Of a stretch of 64,000 nucleotides of DNA, positions 24,382-33,545 are shown piece by piece. The notes beneath the pieces were generated by a model. The model searched no databases. It had not been told where the DNA came from and saw nothing but the letters and a program-made list of their open reading frames with translations. Position 1 is the first letter of the stretch. Every line of letters starts with the position of its first letter. The stretch is from Desulfurobacterium atlanticum (GTDB lineage Bacteria > Aquificota > Aquificia > Desulfurobacteriales > Desulfurobacteriaceae), in assembly GCF_900188395.1 (NCBI RefSeq), contig NZ_FZOB01000005.1, positions 72,121 through 136,120 on the forward strand, in the 5' to 3' direction. A program made the position numbers and the translations under genes.

Positions 24382-25328
24382 TGGGGAAGGTTCTTGTTAC
24401 AGGCGGAGCCGGATTTATAGGTTCTCATCTTGTAGAATCGCTTCTTGAAGAAGGAAGGGAAGTTGTTGTTTTTGATGATTTTTCCACCGGTAAAATGGAA
24501 AATCTTCCTGAAAATAGCAGATTAACAGTTTTAAAAGGGAATGTCGGGGAAAAAGAAAGGGTTGTTAATCTGTTTGATTCCTTCAAGTTTGACACGGTTT
24601 TTCATCTTGCCGCTGTCGCTTCTGTTGCAAAAAGTGTTGAAAATCCTGAAGAAACTCACAGAACAAACTTTGATGGAACGATGTATCTTCTTGACTGTTG
24701 TTTAAAGTTTTTCGTTTCCCGCTTTATATTTGCTTCCTCTGCAGCTGTTTACGGAGATTTACCCGGGCTTCCTAAAAAGGAAGATGACCCTGTTAAGCCT
24801 CAAACTCCTTATGCTGTTGATAAATATGCTTCTGAAAGGTATGTCCTAAATGCTTTTAACCTTTACGGATTAAAGACAAGTGCTCTCAGATTTTTCAATG
24901 TTTTTGGGCCGAGACAGGATCCTTTTTCTCCCTATTCGGGAGTGGTTTCAATTTTTGTGGATAGGGTTTTACGGTTTTTAAATGGAGAAAACGTTGAGAT
25001 AACAATCTTTGGAGACGGAAAGCAGACAAGAGATTTTATATACGTGAAAGATGTTGTAAAGGCACTTTTACTTGTTGAGAAAAGTGAAGCTGCCTACGGA
25101 AAAGTTTTTAACACAGGGACAGGGAAAGAAACATCCCTCCTTGACCTTTTAAAATATATTGAAAATATAGCGGGGAAAATTCCACCTGTTAAATTTGCAC
25201 CTGCGAGGAAAGGGGATATAAAACATTCCTGTGCAGATATATCCAATCTGAAAAAAATCGGTTTTTCACCTTCTTTTACTGTTCAGGAGGGGTTGAAACT
25301 GCTTTTTGAGTGTGAGATGGAAAAGTAA
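24381..25328 (+). CDS. NAD-dependent sugar epimerase/dehydratase (UDP-glucose 4-epimerase-like)
   Basis: This is an extended short-chain dehydrogenase of 315 aa. The NAD motif is GGAGFIG (8-14), and DDFSTGK follows. The active-site serine is in ASSAAVYGD and the Y-x3-K motif is YAVDK. RFFNVFGPRQDP is typical of GalE and related surface-sugar enzymes. It probably supplies a sugar nucleotide for lipopolysaccharide or capsule. Substrate specificity is undecided. Confidence 0.82.
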   Translation: MGKVLVTGGAGFIGSHLVESLLEEGREVVVFDDFSTGKMENLPENSRLTVLKGNVGEKERVVNLFDSFKFDTVFHLAAVASVAKSVENPEETHRTNFDGTMYLLDCCLKFFVSRFIFASSAAVYGDLPGLPKKEDDPVKPQTPYAVDKYASERYVLNAFNLYGLKTSALRFFNVFGPRQDPFSPYSGVVSIFVDRVLRFLNGENVEITIFGDGKQTRDFIYVKDVVKALLLVEKSEAAYGKVFNTGTGKETSLLDLLKYIENIAGKIPPVKFAPARKGDIKHSCADISNLKKIGFSPSFTVQEGLKLLFECEMEK

Positions 25329-25354
25329 TTTTTACCCACTTCAAAAATTACTTT
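25322..25354. terminator. Bidirectional terminator-like hairpin
   Basis: A perfect 12-bp AT-rich stem (aaagtaattttt at 25322-25333 with 25343-25354) has a 9-nt loop and lies between the convergent epimerase and mnmE genes. It overlaps both stops. Confidence 0.55.
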
Positions 25355-26736
25355 CCGATGCAAAATGTTGAAAATATAATATCCAGCATATCTTCAACGG
25401 TTCTTTTCCCTGTTATTTCACCTATTACGTCTATTGCGTCGTCAAGGTCTATTGAGAGGAATTCTGGAGATTGAAAGCCCTTTTCAAGACTTTCAAGAAC
25501 CTTTTTTAAGCTTTTAAGAGCTTTTTCTAAAAGTTTTTTGTGCCGTTCGCTTGTTATCATCGTTTCACTTTCTTTGAAAAGTGTTTCAGGTTCAAGAAGG
25601 AGTTTGTTCATTATTTTTTCTGTAAGTTTGTCTATGCCTTCTCCGGTCTTGGCGCTTATGGTGATACATTCTTTCTTAAACTCTTTACAGGAGACTTTCA
25701 AAGGCATGTCTGCTTTGTTGATTACAACGATTGTGTTGGGATTATCTTTTACAAGACTGTAAATTTTCCGGTCTTCTTCTGTAAATCCTTGAGCTCCGTC
25801 AATTAAAAACAGAACAATATCTGCCTCTTTAAGTTTTTCAATGGAGCGGGCGATTCCTATCTGTTCAACTTTATCTTTTGCATCTCTTATACCTGCTGTG
25901 TCTATGAGCCTTACAGGAATGCCTTTAAGTGTTATGGATTCTTCTATAATATCCCTTGTTGTTCCTGGAATGTCGGTTACTATTGCTCTTTCATCTCTTA
26001 AAAGAGCATTTAAAAGGGAAGATTTCCCAACGTTTGGTTTTCCGACGATGGCTATTTTTATCCCTTCTCTTACAATTTTTCCCTCATCATAAGTTTTAAG
26101 GAGATTTTCAATCTCTTTTATAGATTTTTCTATCTCTTCTTTTACTTTTGCCGATTCTATTATTTCAATGTCTTCTTCTGGGAAATCAACGGCTGCTTCT
26201 ATCAGGGCTTTTAAGTTGAAGAGATTGTCCATTATCTCTTTAATTTTTTTGCTAAGCGTTCCTTTGAGATGATTTACCGCTACTTTAAGCGAGAGTTCAC
26301 TGTTTGCATTTATTATTTCGTTTATCGCTTCAGCCTGAACAAGGTCTATCCTTCCGTGGATAAATGCTCGTTTTGTAAACTCTCCCGGTTCTGCAAGGCG
26401 GGCACCGAGAGAAAGGACGGTCCTTAAAATTTTTCTGACAACATATATCCCGCCGTGGGAGTGGATTTCAACAACATCTTCTCCGGTGAAAGTTTTAGGA
26501 GCTTTCATATAAACTGCTAATATTTCGTCTATTGTTTCCCCTTTAGTGTCAACTGCGATTCCGTAGTGCATTTTTCTATCTTCAAATGTTTCTTTCTTTT
26601 TTCCGCTTTTCATTCTGAATATTTTTTTAAGTATCGGTAAGGCTTCTTTTCCCGAAATTCTAACGATTCCTATGGCTCCTTTTCCTATCGGGGTGCTTAT
26701 TGCTGCTATTGTGTCTTCACAGAGATAATCTTTCAT
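25348..26736 (-). CDS. mnmE: tRNA uridine-5-carboxymethylaminomethyl modification GTPase MnmE
   Basis: The protein is 462 aa. The N-terminal formyl-THF-binding domain has DTIAAISTPIGKGAIGIVRISG. The GTPase domain has GKPNVGKSSL, DIPGTTRD and NKAD. The C-terminus ends FCIGK, the catalytic C-x-G-K tail. With MnmG it modifies U34 of tRNAs. It overlaps ligA by 4 nt. Confidence 0.95.
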   Translation of the reverse strand: MKDYLCEDTIAAISTPIGKGAIGIVRISGKEALPILKKIFRMKSGKKKETFEDRKMHYGIAVDTKGETIDEILAVYMKAPKTFTGEDVVEIHSHGGIYVVRKILRTVLSLGARLAEPGEFTKRAFIHGRIDLVQAEAINEIINANSELSLKVAVNHLKGTLSKKIKEIMDNLFNLKALIEAAVDFPEEDIEIIESAKVKEEIEKSIKEIENLLKTYDEGKIVREGIKIAIVGKPNVGKSSLLNALLRDERAIVTDIPGTTRDIIEESITLKGIPVRLIDTAGIRDAKDKVEQIGIARSIEKLKEADIVLFLIDGAQGFTEEDRKIYSLVKDNPNTIVVINKADMPLKVSCKEFKKECITISAKTGEGIDKLTEKIMNKLLLEPETLFKESETMITSERHKKLLEKALKSLKKVLESLEKGFQSPEFLSIDLDDAIDVIGEITGKRTVEDMLDIIFSTFCIGK

Positions 26737-28904
26737 GCTTTTATCCCTTTTTCTTCAAGTATTTTCTTTACTTCAGGATTTTGCTCTGCAAACTGTTTTA
26801 TGAAGTCTATAAACTCCTGTTCATTCATCCGCTTTATTCCAAGCTTTTCTGCTCTGGCAAGTTTTGAACCGGGATTTTCTCCTACAACGACAAAAGATGT
26901 TCTTTTTGTGACAGAATTTGTAGGGTTTCCTCCTAAAAGTTCAATAATCTTCTGGGCTTCTTTTCTTGTAAAGTGTTCAAGTTCTCCTGTAAATACAACA
27001 TTCTGGCCTTCAAGTGGTTTTGGTAGTTCCTCTTCTTTCTCTTCCTCTTCTGTTCTTTCAAATTTAAATCCGACCTCTTTTAGTTTATTTATCATTTCCA
27101 CATTTTTTTCAGCTTTGAAAAAGTTTTTTATACTTGTTGCTGTGATTGGTCCTATGCCGGGAATGTTTGCAAGTTCTTCAAACGGTGCGTTCATCAGTTC
27201 GTCAAGGTTTTTAAATTTCTTTGCAAGTAGCATTGCTGTTTTTTCCCCAACGTGTCTTATTCCAAGGGCTGTTAGCTTTTTGTAAAATTCAGCATTTTTT
27301 GATTTTTCTATCTGGGATAGGAGATTTTCCACTTTTTTAGTTCCCCATCCCGGGAGCTTTAGCAGTTCATTTTTATCAATTGTGTAAAGGTCGGCAATGT
27401 TTTTTACAAATCCTTTTTTTGTAAGTAGATTTGCCGTTGACTCACCAAGTCCTTTTATATCAAGCACCTTTCCCCAGTAGATAAGGTGTTCTTTTAGTTG
27501 TGCCGGGCAGTTTATGTTGGGACATCTCGGGACGGCTTCGTCAAGCTCGTGAACAACAGGAGAGCCGCATTCAGGGCATGTTTTTGGTAATTCTACAGGC
27601 TTTTCATTGCCAGTTCTTCTCTCTTTTACCGGTGCCACTATGTAGGGAATAGTTTCTCCTGCTCTTTCAACAAGAACGTAATCACCTATTCTTATATCTT
27701 TTCTTTTTATCTCATCTGGATTAAAAAGGGAAGCTCTTGATACAACTACTCCACCCACTTCAACAGGTTCAAGTACGGCAACAGGTGTAAGGGCTCCCGT
27801 TCTTCCTACCTGCCATATCACATCTAAAAGTTTTGTTACAGCCTGCTTTGCCGGAAATTTATATGCAACTGCCCATCTTGGATGGTGAAGGGTTTCGCCA
27901 AGCTTTTCCCATGCACAGGTGTCGTTAACCTTCACCACCATTCCATCAGCTTCAAAATCCCAGGATTCCCTTTCCTCCTGACACTTCATTATGTAGTCAA
28001 TTACCTCTTCTATTCCGTTGCAAAGCTTACTTAATGGAGATACTTTAAAGCCACAATCTCTTAAAATGTTCAAAGCATCCCAGTGGGTTTTTATGTCTTT
28101 GCATAGTTTCTTCGGTTCACTGTAAAGAATAAAATAGGTGTAGCAGTCAAGGTTCCTTTTTGCAACTTCCTGGGGGTCTTTTAGTCTCATCGTGCCGGCT
28201 GCTGCGTTTCTTGGGTTTGCAAAGAGCGGAAGTCCCGCTTTTTCTCGCTCCTTATTAAGCTTTTCAAAAACACTTCTTGGCATGATTATTTCACCGCGGA
28301 TGGAGATAAGTTTGATGCCGTATTTTGAAAAAGGTGCTTTCAATGGGATTGATTTTATGGTTTTTACATTTAAAGTAACATCTTCACCGACAATTCCGTC
28401 TCCCCTTGTTACACCTCTTACGAAGGTGTCATTTTCATACACAAGTTCAATACTTGCTCCGTCAAATTTTGGTTCTACTACATATTCAACCTTATCAACC
28501 CCAAGGGTGGTTCTTACTTTTCTGTCCCACTCTTTCAGATCTTCTGGAGAGTAGGTGTTTTCAAGAGATGTCATTTCGGCAAGATGTTTAACTTTTTGAA
28601 ACTCTCCGGTAAATGCCGGTGCTATTCTCTGAGTTGGAGAGTCGGGTGTTATAAGTTCGGGAAATTTCCTCTCTATGGATTCAAGAGCGTGGAACAGCTT
28701 ATCATACTGGTAGTCTGATATTACAGGATTTGCTTCCACATAGTATTTATAATCGTGGTAACGTATAACTTTTCTTAAATCTTCCGCAAATTTTTCGGCT
28801 TCCTCTCTGGTGATTTTATCTATGAAATTTTTTCTGTCTATTTTCTTTAGAAGCTGGTCTGTAAGTTTTTGCATCTCCAGCTCTTCTGATACTGTGTATC
28901 TCAT
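26733..28904 (-). CDS. ligA: NAD-dependent DNA ligase
   Basis: The protein is 723 aa. The adenylation lysine is K146 in EPKFDG. The zinc finger is CPECGSPVV...CPNINCP, then come helix-hairpin-helix repeats (GIRHVGEKTA, IPGIGPITA) and a C-terminal BRCT domain (about 640-715). It is slightly longer than E. coli LigA (671 aa). It joins nicks in replication and repair, and forms an operon with mnmE. Confidence 0.95.
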   Translation of the reverse strand: MRYTVSEELEMQKLTDQLLKKIDRKNFIDKITREEAEKFAEDLRKVIRYHDYKYYVEANPVISDYQYDKLFHALESIERKFPELITPDSPTQRIAPAFTGEFQKVKHLAEMTSLENTYSPEDLKEWDRKVRTTLGVDKVEYVVEPKFDGASIELVYENDTFVRGVTRGDGIVGEDVTLNVKTIKSIPLKAPFSKYGIKLISIRGEIIMPRSVFEKLNKEREKAGLPLFANPRNAAAGTMRLKDPQEVAKRNLDCYTYFILYSEPKKLCKDIKTHWDALNILRDCGFKVSPLSKLCNGIEEVIDYIMKCQEERESWDFEADGMVVKVNDTCAWEKLGETLHHPRWAVAYKFPAKQAVTKLLDVIWQVGRTGALTPVAVLEPVEVGGVVVSRASLFNPDEIKRKDIRIGDYVLVERAGETIPYIVAPVKERRTGNEKPVELPKTCPECGSPVVHELDEAVPRCPNINCPAQLKEHLIYWGKVLDIKGLGESTANLLTKKGFVKNIADLYTIDKNELLKLPGWGTKKVENLLSQIEKSKNAEFYKKLTALGIRHVGEKTAMLLAKKFKNLDELMNAPFEELANIPGIGPITATSIKNFFKAEKNVEMINKLKEVGFKFERTEEEEKEEELPKPLEGQNVVFTGELEHFTRKEAQKIIELLGGNPTNSVTKRTSFVVVGENPGSKLARAEKLGIKRMNEQEFIDFIKQFAEQNPEVKKILEEKGIKA

Positions 28905-29000
28905 GGCTATCTCTCCTTCCTGATGACTTAAAACCTATAAAAATAATAGCCTCTTTTGGTAAGATTTGAAAGTGTAAATCGGGAAGTAGGAGAGTTTATT

Positions 29001-29927
29001 ATGAGATACGGTGTAGTTGGAGTTGGTGGTGTAGGCGGTTTTTATGGTGGAATGCTGGCAAAGGGAGGATTTGAAACGGTTTTTGTTACAAAACAAAGAT
29101 ATCTATCGGTTTTTAAAGATAAAGGACTTACTGTGGAAAGTTATAAACACGGGAAATTTACTGTAAAGGAATCTGGAAAAGTTGTTTTTACAGATTCTTA
29201 TGATGTGCTTAAAGATTGTGATGTGGTGCTTTTGTGTGTAAAGTCTTATGATACTGAAAGTGTTGTGCAAGAACTTTCAAAGGTTAACGGTGATTTTGCA
29301 GTTGTTTCTGTTCAAAACGGAATAGAGAATGAGGAGATAATAGGCAGGTATCTTGGTGATGATAGAGTTATAGGTGCAACGGCTTTTATCGGTTCTTATC
29401 TTAAAGAGCCTGGTGTTATAGTTCATGAGGCGGCGGGGCTTCTTGAGATAGGTGAGATTGATGGGAAAATTTCTGACAGGATAAAGCATATTGCAGCGGA
29501 CATGGAAAAGGCCGGGATAGATGTAAGGATATCAAAAGATATTAATTACACTCTGTGGAAAAAGTTGTTGTGGAACGTTGCATTTAATCCATATTCTGTT
29601 GTTACCGGAGTGACGGTTGGTCAGATGCTTGAGTTTGAATATACCCGTTCTATTTTAAAGAACCTGATGCTTGAGTGTAAAAAGGTAGCTGCTGCTTATG
29701 GAATATCGCTTAAGGATTCCACCATTGAAGGGTATCTTAAATCTTCTTCTGACCTTAGAGAATATAAAACTTCAATGCTTCTTGATTTTGAAAGAGGGAA
29801 ACCTATAGAGATAGAAGGGATAACAGGAGCATTGATAAGGAAGGCAAAGAGAAAAGGAATGAAAATTCCTTATAATGAATGTGTTTATGGGACTGTGAAG
29901 TTTTTTGATTTACAGAGAAAAATCTAA
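29001..29927 (+). CDS. 2-dehydropantoate 2-reductase (PanE-type)
   Basis: The protein is 308 aa with an N-terminal NADP motif GVGGVGG and a C-terminal helical domain with KLLWNVAFNPYSVVTG, which holds the catalytic lysine of ketopantoate reductases. It would make pantoate for coenzyme A. ATG 29001 is chosen, with TAGGAGAG upstream. The upstream start at 28956 adds a tail before the Rossmann strand. Related ketopantoate reductase-like enzymes of other function exist. Confidence 0.82.
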   Translation: MRYGVVGVGGVGGFYGGMLAKGGFETVFVTKQRYLSVFKDKGLTVESYKHGKFTVKESGKVVFTDSYDVLKDCDVVLLCVKSYDTESVVQELSKVNGDFAVVSVQNGIENEEIIGRYLGDDRVIGATAFIGSYLKEPGVIVHEAAGLLEIGEIDGKISDRIKHIAADMEKAGIDVRISKDINYTLWKKLLWNVAFNPYSVVTGVTVGQMLEFEYTRSILKNLMLECKKVAAAYGISLKDSTIEGYLKSSSDLREYKTSMLLDFERGKPIEIEGITGALIRKAKRKGMKIPYNECVYGTVKFFDLQRKI

Positions 29928-29972
29928 ATACTGTTATGATAGAATTTCTGAAATTTTAAAGAGGGTATAGGT

Positions 29973-30842
29973 TTGGCAAAGGATAGAGTGCAGATAATAG
30001 TTATAGAGGATGAGTTAGGGGAGTATAAAACTTATACCATTTCTCCGAAAAAAATTAAAAGAGTCATTTTTCTGTTTTTCTGCTTTTTCCTTTTTGTAGG
30101 TTATGTTGCAATTACTTCAACTTTAAAGCTTAAAAATGTTGCCAGAGAGAATATGAAACTTAAAGAGCATCTTGCCGCTGTTTCTTCTCAAAATGAGAAG
30201 TTAGAAGAAGAGGTGGTGAAGTTAACAGAGGAAAGAGATAAAGTTGTTAAGGCACTTTCACAGCGGGTTAAGATGATAGATACGATTATGAAAACTGCCG
30301 GAATTAAGAAAAGTTTAAAATCCGGTAACGGTGGAGAAGGGGGAGTTTATATTCCGATTGAAAAGATGGATGTGGAGCAGTTTTATCAGTCCCTTGATAC
30401 TGTTGATGAGATGATAGATACTTTGAGAATATATCCCTTTGGAGTCCCAGCTTACGGAAAAATATCGTCAAAATTTGGTATGCGAGTTGATCCTTTTACT
30501 CATCTTCTTGCGTTTCATCCTGGAGTTGATATTTCCAATAAACCTGGAACTCCTGTTCGTGTAACTGCGGATGGAAAAGTGGTTCAGGTCGGCAGATGGG
30601 CAGGTTGGGGTAAAATAGTGGTTGTCAGACACCCTTCAGGTTATAAAACTGTTTATGCTCATTTAAGGAAGATTTATGTTAAAAAAGGTCAGAAAGTGAA
30701 GCTTGGACAGGTTATAGGAGAGATGGGTAATACTGGAAGAAGTACAGGTCCGCATCTACATTATGGAGTAATGAAAGATAATAGATGGATTAATCCGATG
30801 AAATTTCTGGAGGTTGCAGGGAATGTTTGGAAAAGGAGATAA
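29973..30842 (+). CDS. M23-family peptidoglycan endopeptidase, membrane-anchored
   Basis: The protein is 289 aa, with a TTG start preceded by GAGGG 7 nt away. It has one transmembrane helix (about 30-50), a coiled coil (about 55-105) and a C-terminal LytM domain with the zinc motifs HPGVD (H-x3-D) and HLHYG (H-x-H). This places the domain in the periplasm. Its 3' end overlaps the bactofilin gene by 20 nt, so the two are co-expressed. Confidence 0.88.
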   Translation: MAKDRVQIIVIEDELGEYKTYTISPKKIKRVIFLFFCFFLFVGYVAITSTLKLKNVARENMKLKEHLAAVSSQNEKLEEEVVKLTEERDKVVKALSQRVKMIDTIMKTAGIKKSLKSGNGGEGGVYIPIEKMDVEQFYQSLDTVDEMIDTLRIYPFGVPAYGKISSKFGMRVDPFTHLLAFHPGVDISNKPGTPVRVTADGKVVQVGRWAGWGKIVVVRHPSGYKTVYAHLRKIYVKKGQKVKLGQVIGEMGNTGRSTGPHLHYGVMKDNRWINPMKFLEVAGNVWKRR

Positions 30843-31242
30843 GAAAGAGATTAAACCAAAAAAAGACTACAGCTCTTCGGAGATAAAAAGTATTCTTTCA
30901 AAAGAACTGAAAGTGTCAGGAAATATAAAGGCTGAAGGCAAGGTAAGAATTGACGGTCAGATAGAAGGGGATATTGAAGGTGATTTTGTGATACTTGGTG
31001 CTTCTGCTGTTGTAAACGGAAATGTTAATGCTGATGTTCTTATTCTTCAGGGGACGGTAAAAGGTAATATTTACGCTCAAACACTTGAGCTTAAATCAAC
31101 TGCTGTTGTTGAGGGGGAGATTTTTGCTAAAGATTTTGTTGTAGAGAAAGGGGCAAGTGTTTCTGGAAAGGTTTCTTCAGGTAAATTTGCAGAAAAGTCG
31201 TTTAATCAGGCTTCCAGTATTTCAGAGAGCGGTAAACAGTAA
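30823..31242 (+). CDS. Bactofilin
   Basis: The 139-aa cytoskeletal protein has a beta-helix core (about 28-115) with repeating hydrophobic/glycine rungs such as GQIEGDIEGDFVILGASAVVNGNV. Flexible polar tails sit at both ends. ATG 30823 has GGAGG 9 nt upstream. An in-frame TTG at 30814 abuts the Shine-Dalgarno and is rejected. Bactofilins often position M23 peptidases for cell shape, and one is encoded just upstream here. Confidence 0.9.
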   Translation: MFGKGDKKEIKPKKDYSSSEIKSILSKELKVSGNIKAEGKVRIDGQIEGDIEGDFVILGASAVVNGNVNADVLILQGTVKGNIYAQTLELKSTAVVEGEIFAKDFVVEKGASVSGKVSSGKFAEKSFNQASSISESGKQ

Positions 31243-32006
31243 TATTTATCGGTATCAACCATAAGCACCGGAGTTGACTCCATATATTCTATAAACTCTT
31301 TTAATTTAACAGTTCCTTTTACAAAAAAAGCCCTTCCGCCTTTTGGAAGTCCGTAAGGTTTAATGTCCTTTATTCTTATGTATCCTACTCCTTTTATTGA
31401 AAAGTATCCGGTTGTGTAATCCGGGTCGTCGGATATGCACAGTTCTGCTATTACGTTTTTGTGGTGGAGAACCTTTGTTGAAAGAATCACCGCATCTTTC
31501 ATGTTCGGTGTGAATCTGTCTCCCGTTATTTTTTTAAGTTTTTCAAAAGCTTCTTGAGTTATGTCCATGTAGGAAGCCCTTATCCCTCTGAACTTATCAG
31601 GTTCAAGTCTCACTCCTGTTAGTATATCTACTACCATAGCTCCTCTCATCACTCTGCCAGATGGAGAAGCACCACTTATTAGTGCTTTATAGACAGAAAA
31701 TCCTACACTTTCGTCAATATTTGCTTTCTGGAAAAGTTTTGACAGAATCTCTTTTAAAGTATAATTCCTTTGGTCTTCTATTTCATAAATGGAAAGAAGT
31801 TTAAGAGGGATGGGTTCCTTTTCAAGCAGCTCTATTTTGATGTTTATCAGGTCAGGTTTACCTTTTGAATGATTTAACGCTCTCTGGGACAGCTGCTTTG
31901 TAATTTCTGGAATCTGTTGCTCCTGTGCTATTCTTTCAGCTCCTGAGATGTGCTCTCCGCTTCTACATGCCCGCATTTTTATACTGAAAAGCTTTTTACC
32001 TTTCAA
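31206..32006 (-). CDS. bioW: 6-carboxyhexanoate-CoA ligase (pimeloyl-CoA synthetase)
   Basis: The protein is 266 aa. The N-terminus IKMRACRSGEHISGAERI and the central SGASPSGRVMRGAMVVD, then RGIRASYMD, are BioW signatures. It activates pimelate for biotin synthesis. It starts with TTG inside the mscS 3' end, with GGGTG upstream. The 3' end overlaps that of the convergent bactofilin by 37 nt. No other bio gene is in the window. Confidence 0.9.
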   Translation of the reverse strand: MKGKKLFSIKMRACRSGEHISGAERIAQEQQIPEITKQLSQRALNHSKGKPDLINIKIELLEKEPIPLKLLSIYEIEDQRNYTLKEILSKLFQKANIDESVGFSVYKALISGASPSGRVMRGAMVVDILTGVRLEPDKFRGIRASYMDITQEAFEKLKKITGDRFTPNMKDAVILSTKVLHHKNVIAELCISDDPDYTTGYFSIKGVGYIRIKDIKPYGLPKGGRAFFVKGTVKLKEFIEYMESTPVLMVDTDKYYCLPLSEILEA

Positions 32007-33078
32007 TTTTCACCCTTACTCCTTCAGGGAAGTAGTTTGTTCTGCATGGGAATGGAATTTCTATATTGTGTTCTTTAAACAGTTTATCAATCTTTTCATT
32101 TATCTGCGATTTTACTCTGTAGGCTATGTCTTTCTTTTTAACATAGTAAAATGCCTGAAATATTAGTGCAGAATCACCAAAATCTATGAAAAACACTGAA
32201 GGAGGAGGATTTTGAAGAACATCCGGGGTGGATGTTATAGCTTCTATAATGAGTTTTTTAACAAGTTCAACATCACTGCCGTAAGCTACTCCGATTTTTA
32301 TAGAATCTTTAAATTTTGCATCGGGATAAAGGGCGTTTTCTATAACACCTTCTGTAAGTTTTGAGTTTGGAACTATTATGAGATTGTTCCCTGCAATTGT
32401 GATGATTCTTGTTGTTCTAAGTCCTATGTCGTAAACGTAGCCGTCAACGTCAATGTCTTTTATGTAAACTCTATCCCCTATTCTGAATTGTCTGTCTGTA
32501 ACAAGAAGAATACCTGATATAAAGTTTTTTATTGTGTCTTGAGCAGCAAGACCAACAGCAAGAGAACCAACACCAAGGGATGTTATTAAAGAGGTAACAT
32601 TAAATCCGAGTTTATCAAGAAGTATTATGAAAGCTACAAAAACTATAAATATTTTGGTTACTTTTGAAATCATTGAAAAATATGTTTCTACAAGCGGTTC
32701 TTCTGAAATGGGAACGGTTTTTTTTGTTTTTTCACTCATGTAGTTGATAACCATGTCAACCAGCTTTAAAATTCCAAAAGTTGCAAGACCTATGTAAAGG
32801 CAGTAAGCTGTTATGTCTATAGCCTTTCTCCAGAAAGGTGGCAGATTAAACTGAAGCACCCCCATATGAAACAGAAAGGTTGCCAGTATGTAGGTAATAA
32901 TTGTTGAAAACTCAAGGGTTAATTTTTCTCCCTTCGTTATCTTTTTATCTTTTGCAAACTGTTTTAAAAGGATTTTATTTATTGTCGGACGAAGTTTTAT
33001 GATAATAACAGAAGAGATTATGAAAATCAGTGGAGGAAGATATTTTAAAACTTTTTCTGCTTCAAAATAAAAGTTCAT
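31996..33078 (-). CDS. MscS-family mechanosensitive channel
   Basis: The protein is 360 aa. Several N-terminal helices lead to the pore helix TSLGVGSLAVGLAAQDTIKNFISGILL, with the Gly/Ala packing of MscS. Then come the beta domain (FRIGDRVYIKDIDGYV-like) and the C-terminal cytoplasmic domain. It releases osmolytes on hypo-osmotic shock. It is larger than E. coli MscS because of extra N-terminal helices, and overlaps bioW by 11 nt. Confidence 0.9.
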   Translation of the reverse strand: MNFYFEAEKVLKYLPPLIFIISSVIIIKLRPTINKILLKQFAKDKKITKGEKLTLEFSTIITYILATFLFHMGVLQFNLPPFWRKAIDITAYCLYIGLATFGILKLVDMVINYMSEKTKKTVPISEEPLVETYFSMISKVTKIFIVFVAFIILLDKLGFNVTSLITSLGVGSLAVGLAAQDTIKNFISGILLVTDRQFRIGDRVYIKDIDVDGYVYDIGLRTTRIITIAGNNLIIVPNSKLTEGVIENALYPDAKFKDSIKIGVAYGSDVELVKKLIIEAITSTPDVLQNPPPSVFFIDFGDSALIFQAFYYVKKKDIAYRVKSQINEKIDKLFKEHNIEIPFPCRTNYFPEGVRVKIER

Positions 33079-33088
33079 TCTTCCTCCT

Positions 33089-33535
33089 TTAGAAAATTTC
33101 TTTTGAGTTTAAAATCAAAGTTACAGGGCCGTCATTTAAAATATAAACTTTCATATCAGCACCGAACACTCCTGTTTTAACAGGAACCTCTTTTTCACAG
33201 ACTTTGACAAATGTTTCAAACATCTCTTTTGCCTTTTCAGGTAATTCTGATGATTGGAAACTCGGTCTTCTGCCTTTTTTACAGTCTGCAGCAAGGGTGA
33301 AGTTTGGGACAAGGAGAAGTTCTCCTTTTATATCTTTTAACGAAAGATTCATTTTTCCGTTTTCATCTTCAAAGATTCTAAGGTTTACTATTTTATCCGC
33401 CATCTTTTCCAGAAATGAAGGTAAATCTCCCTTTTCAAATCCTACAAGAGCTACGATTCCCCTCTTTATTGCACCTGTAACTTCTCCATTTACACTTACC
33501 TTTCCTTCACTTACTCTCTGTATAACAACTTTCAT
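33089..33535 (-). CDS. dtd: D-aminoacyl-tRNA deacylase
   Basis: The 148-aa protein begins MKVVIQRVSEGKVSVNGEV and contains LLVPNFTLAADCKKGRRPSF. It ends with TGVFGADMKVYILNDGPVTLIL, where the GP-cis-Pro motif is recognisable. It clears D-amino acids from tRNA. It lies 10 nt from both neighbours. Confidence 0.95.
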   Translation of the reverse strand: MKVVIQRVSEGKVSVNGEVTGAIKRGIVALVGFEKGDLPSFLEKMADKIVNLRIFEDENGKMNLSLKDIKGELLLVPNFTLAADCKKGRRPSFQSSELPEKAKEMFETFVKVCEKEVPVKTGVFGADMKVYILNDGPVTLILNSKEIF

Positions 33536-33545
33536 GCTTTCTCCA

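Noticed and set aside
27000-27290. Plus-strand serine/phenylalanine-rich frames opposite ligA, mnmE and leuS
   Set aside because: They mirror well-identified minus-strand genes and have no ribosome-binding sites or family motifs.
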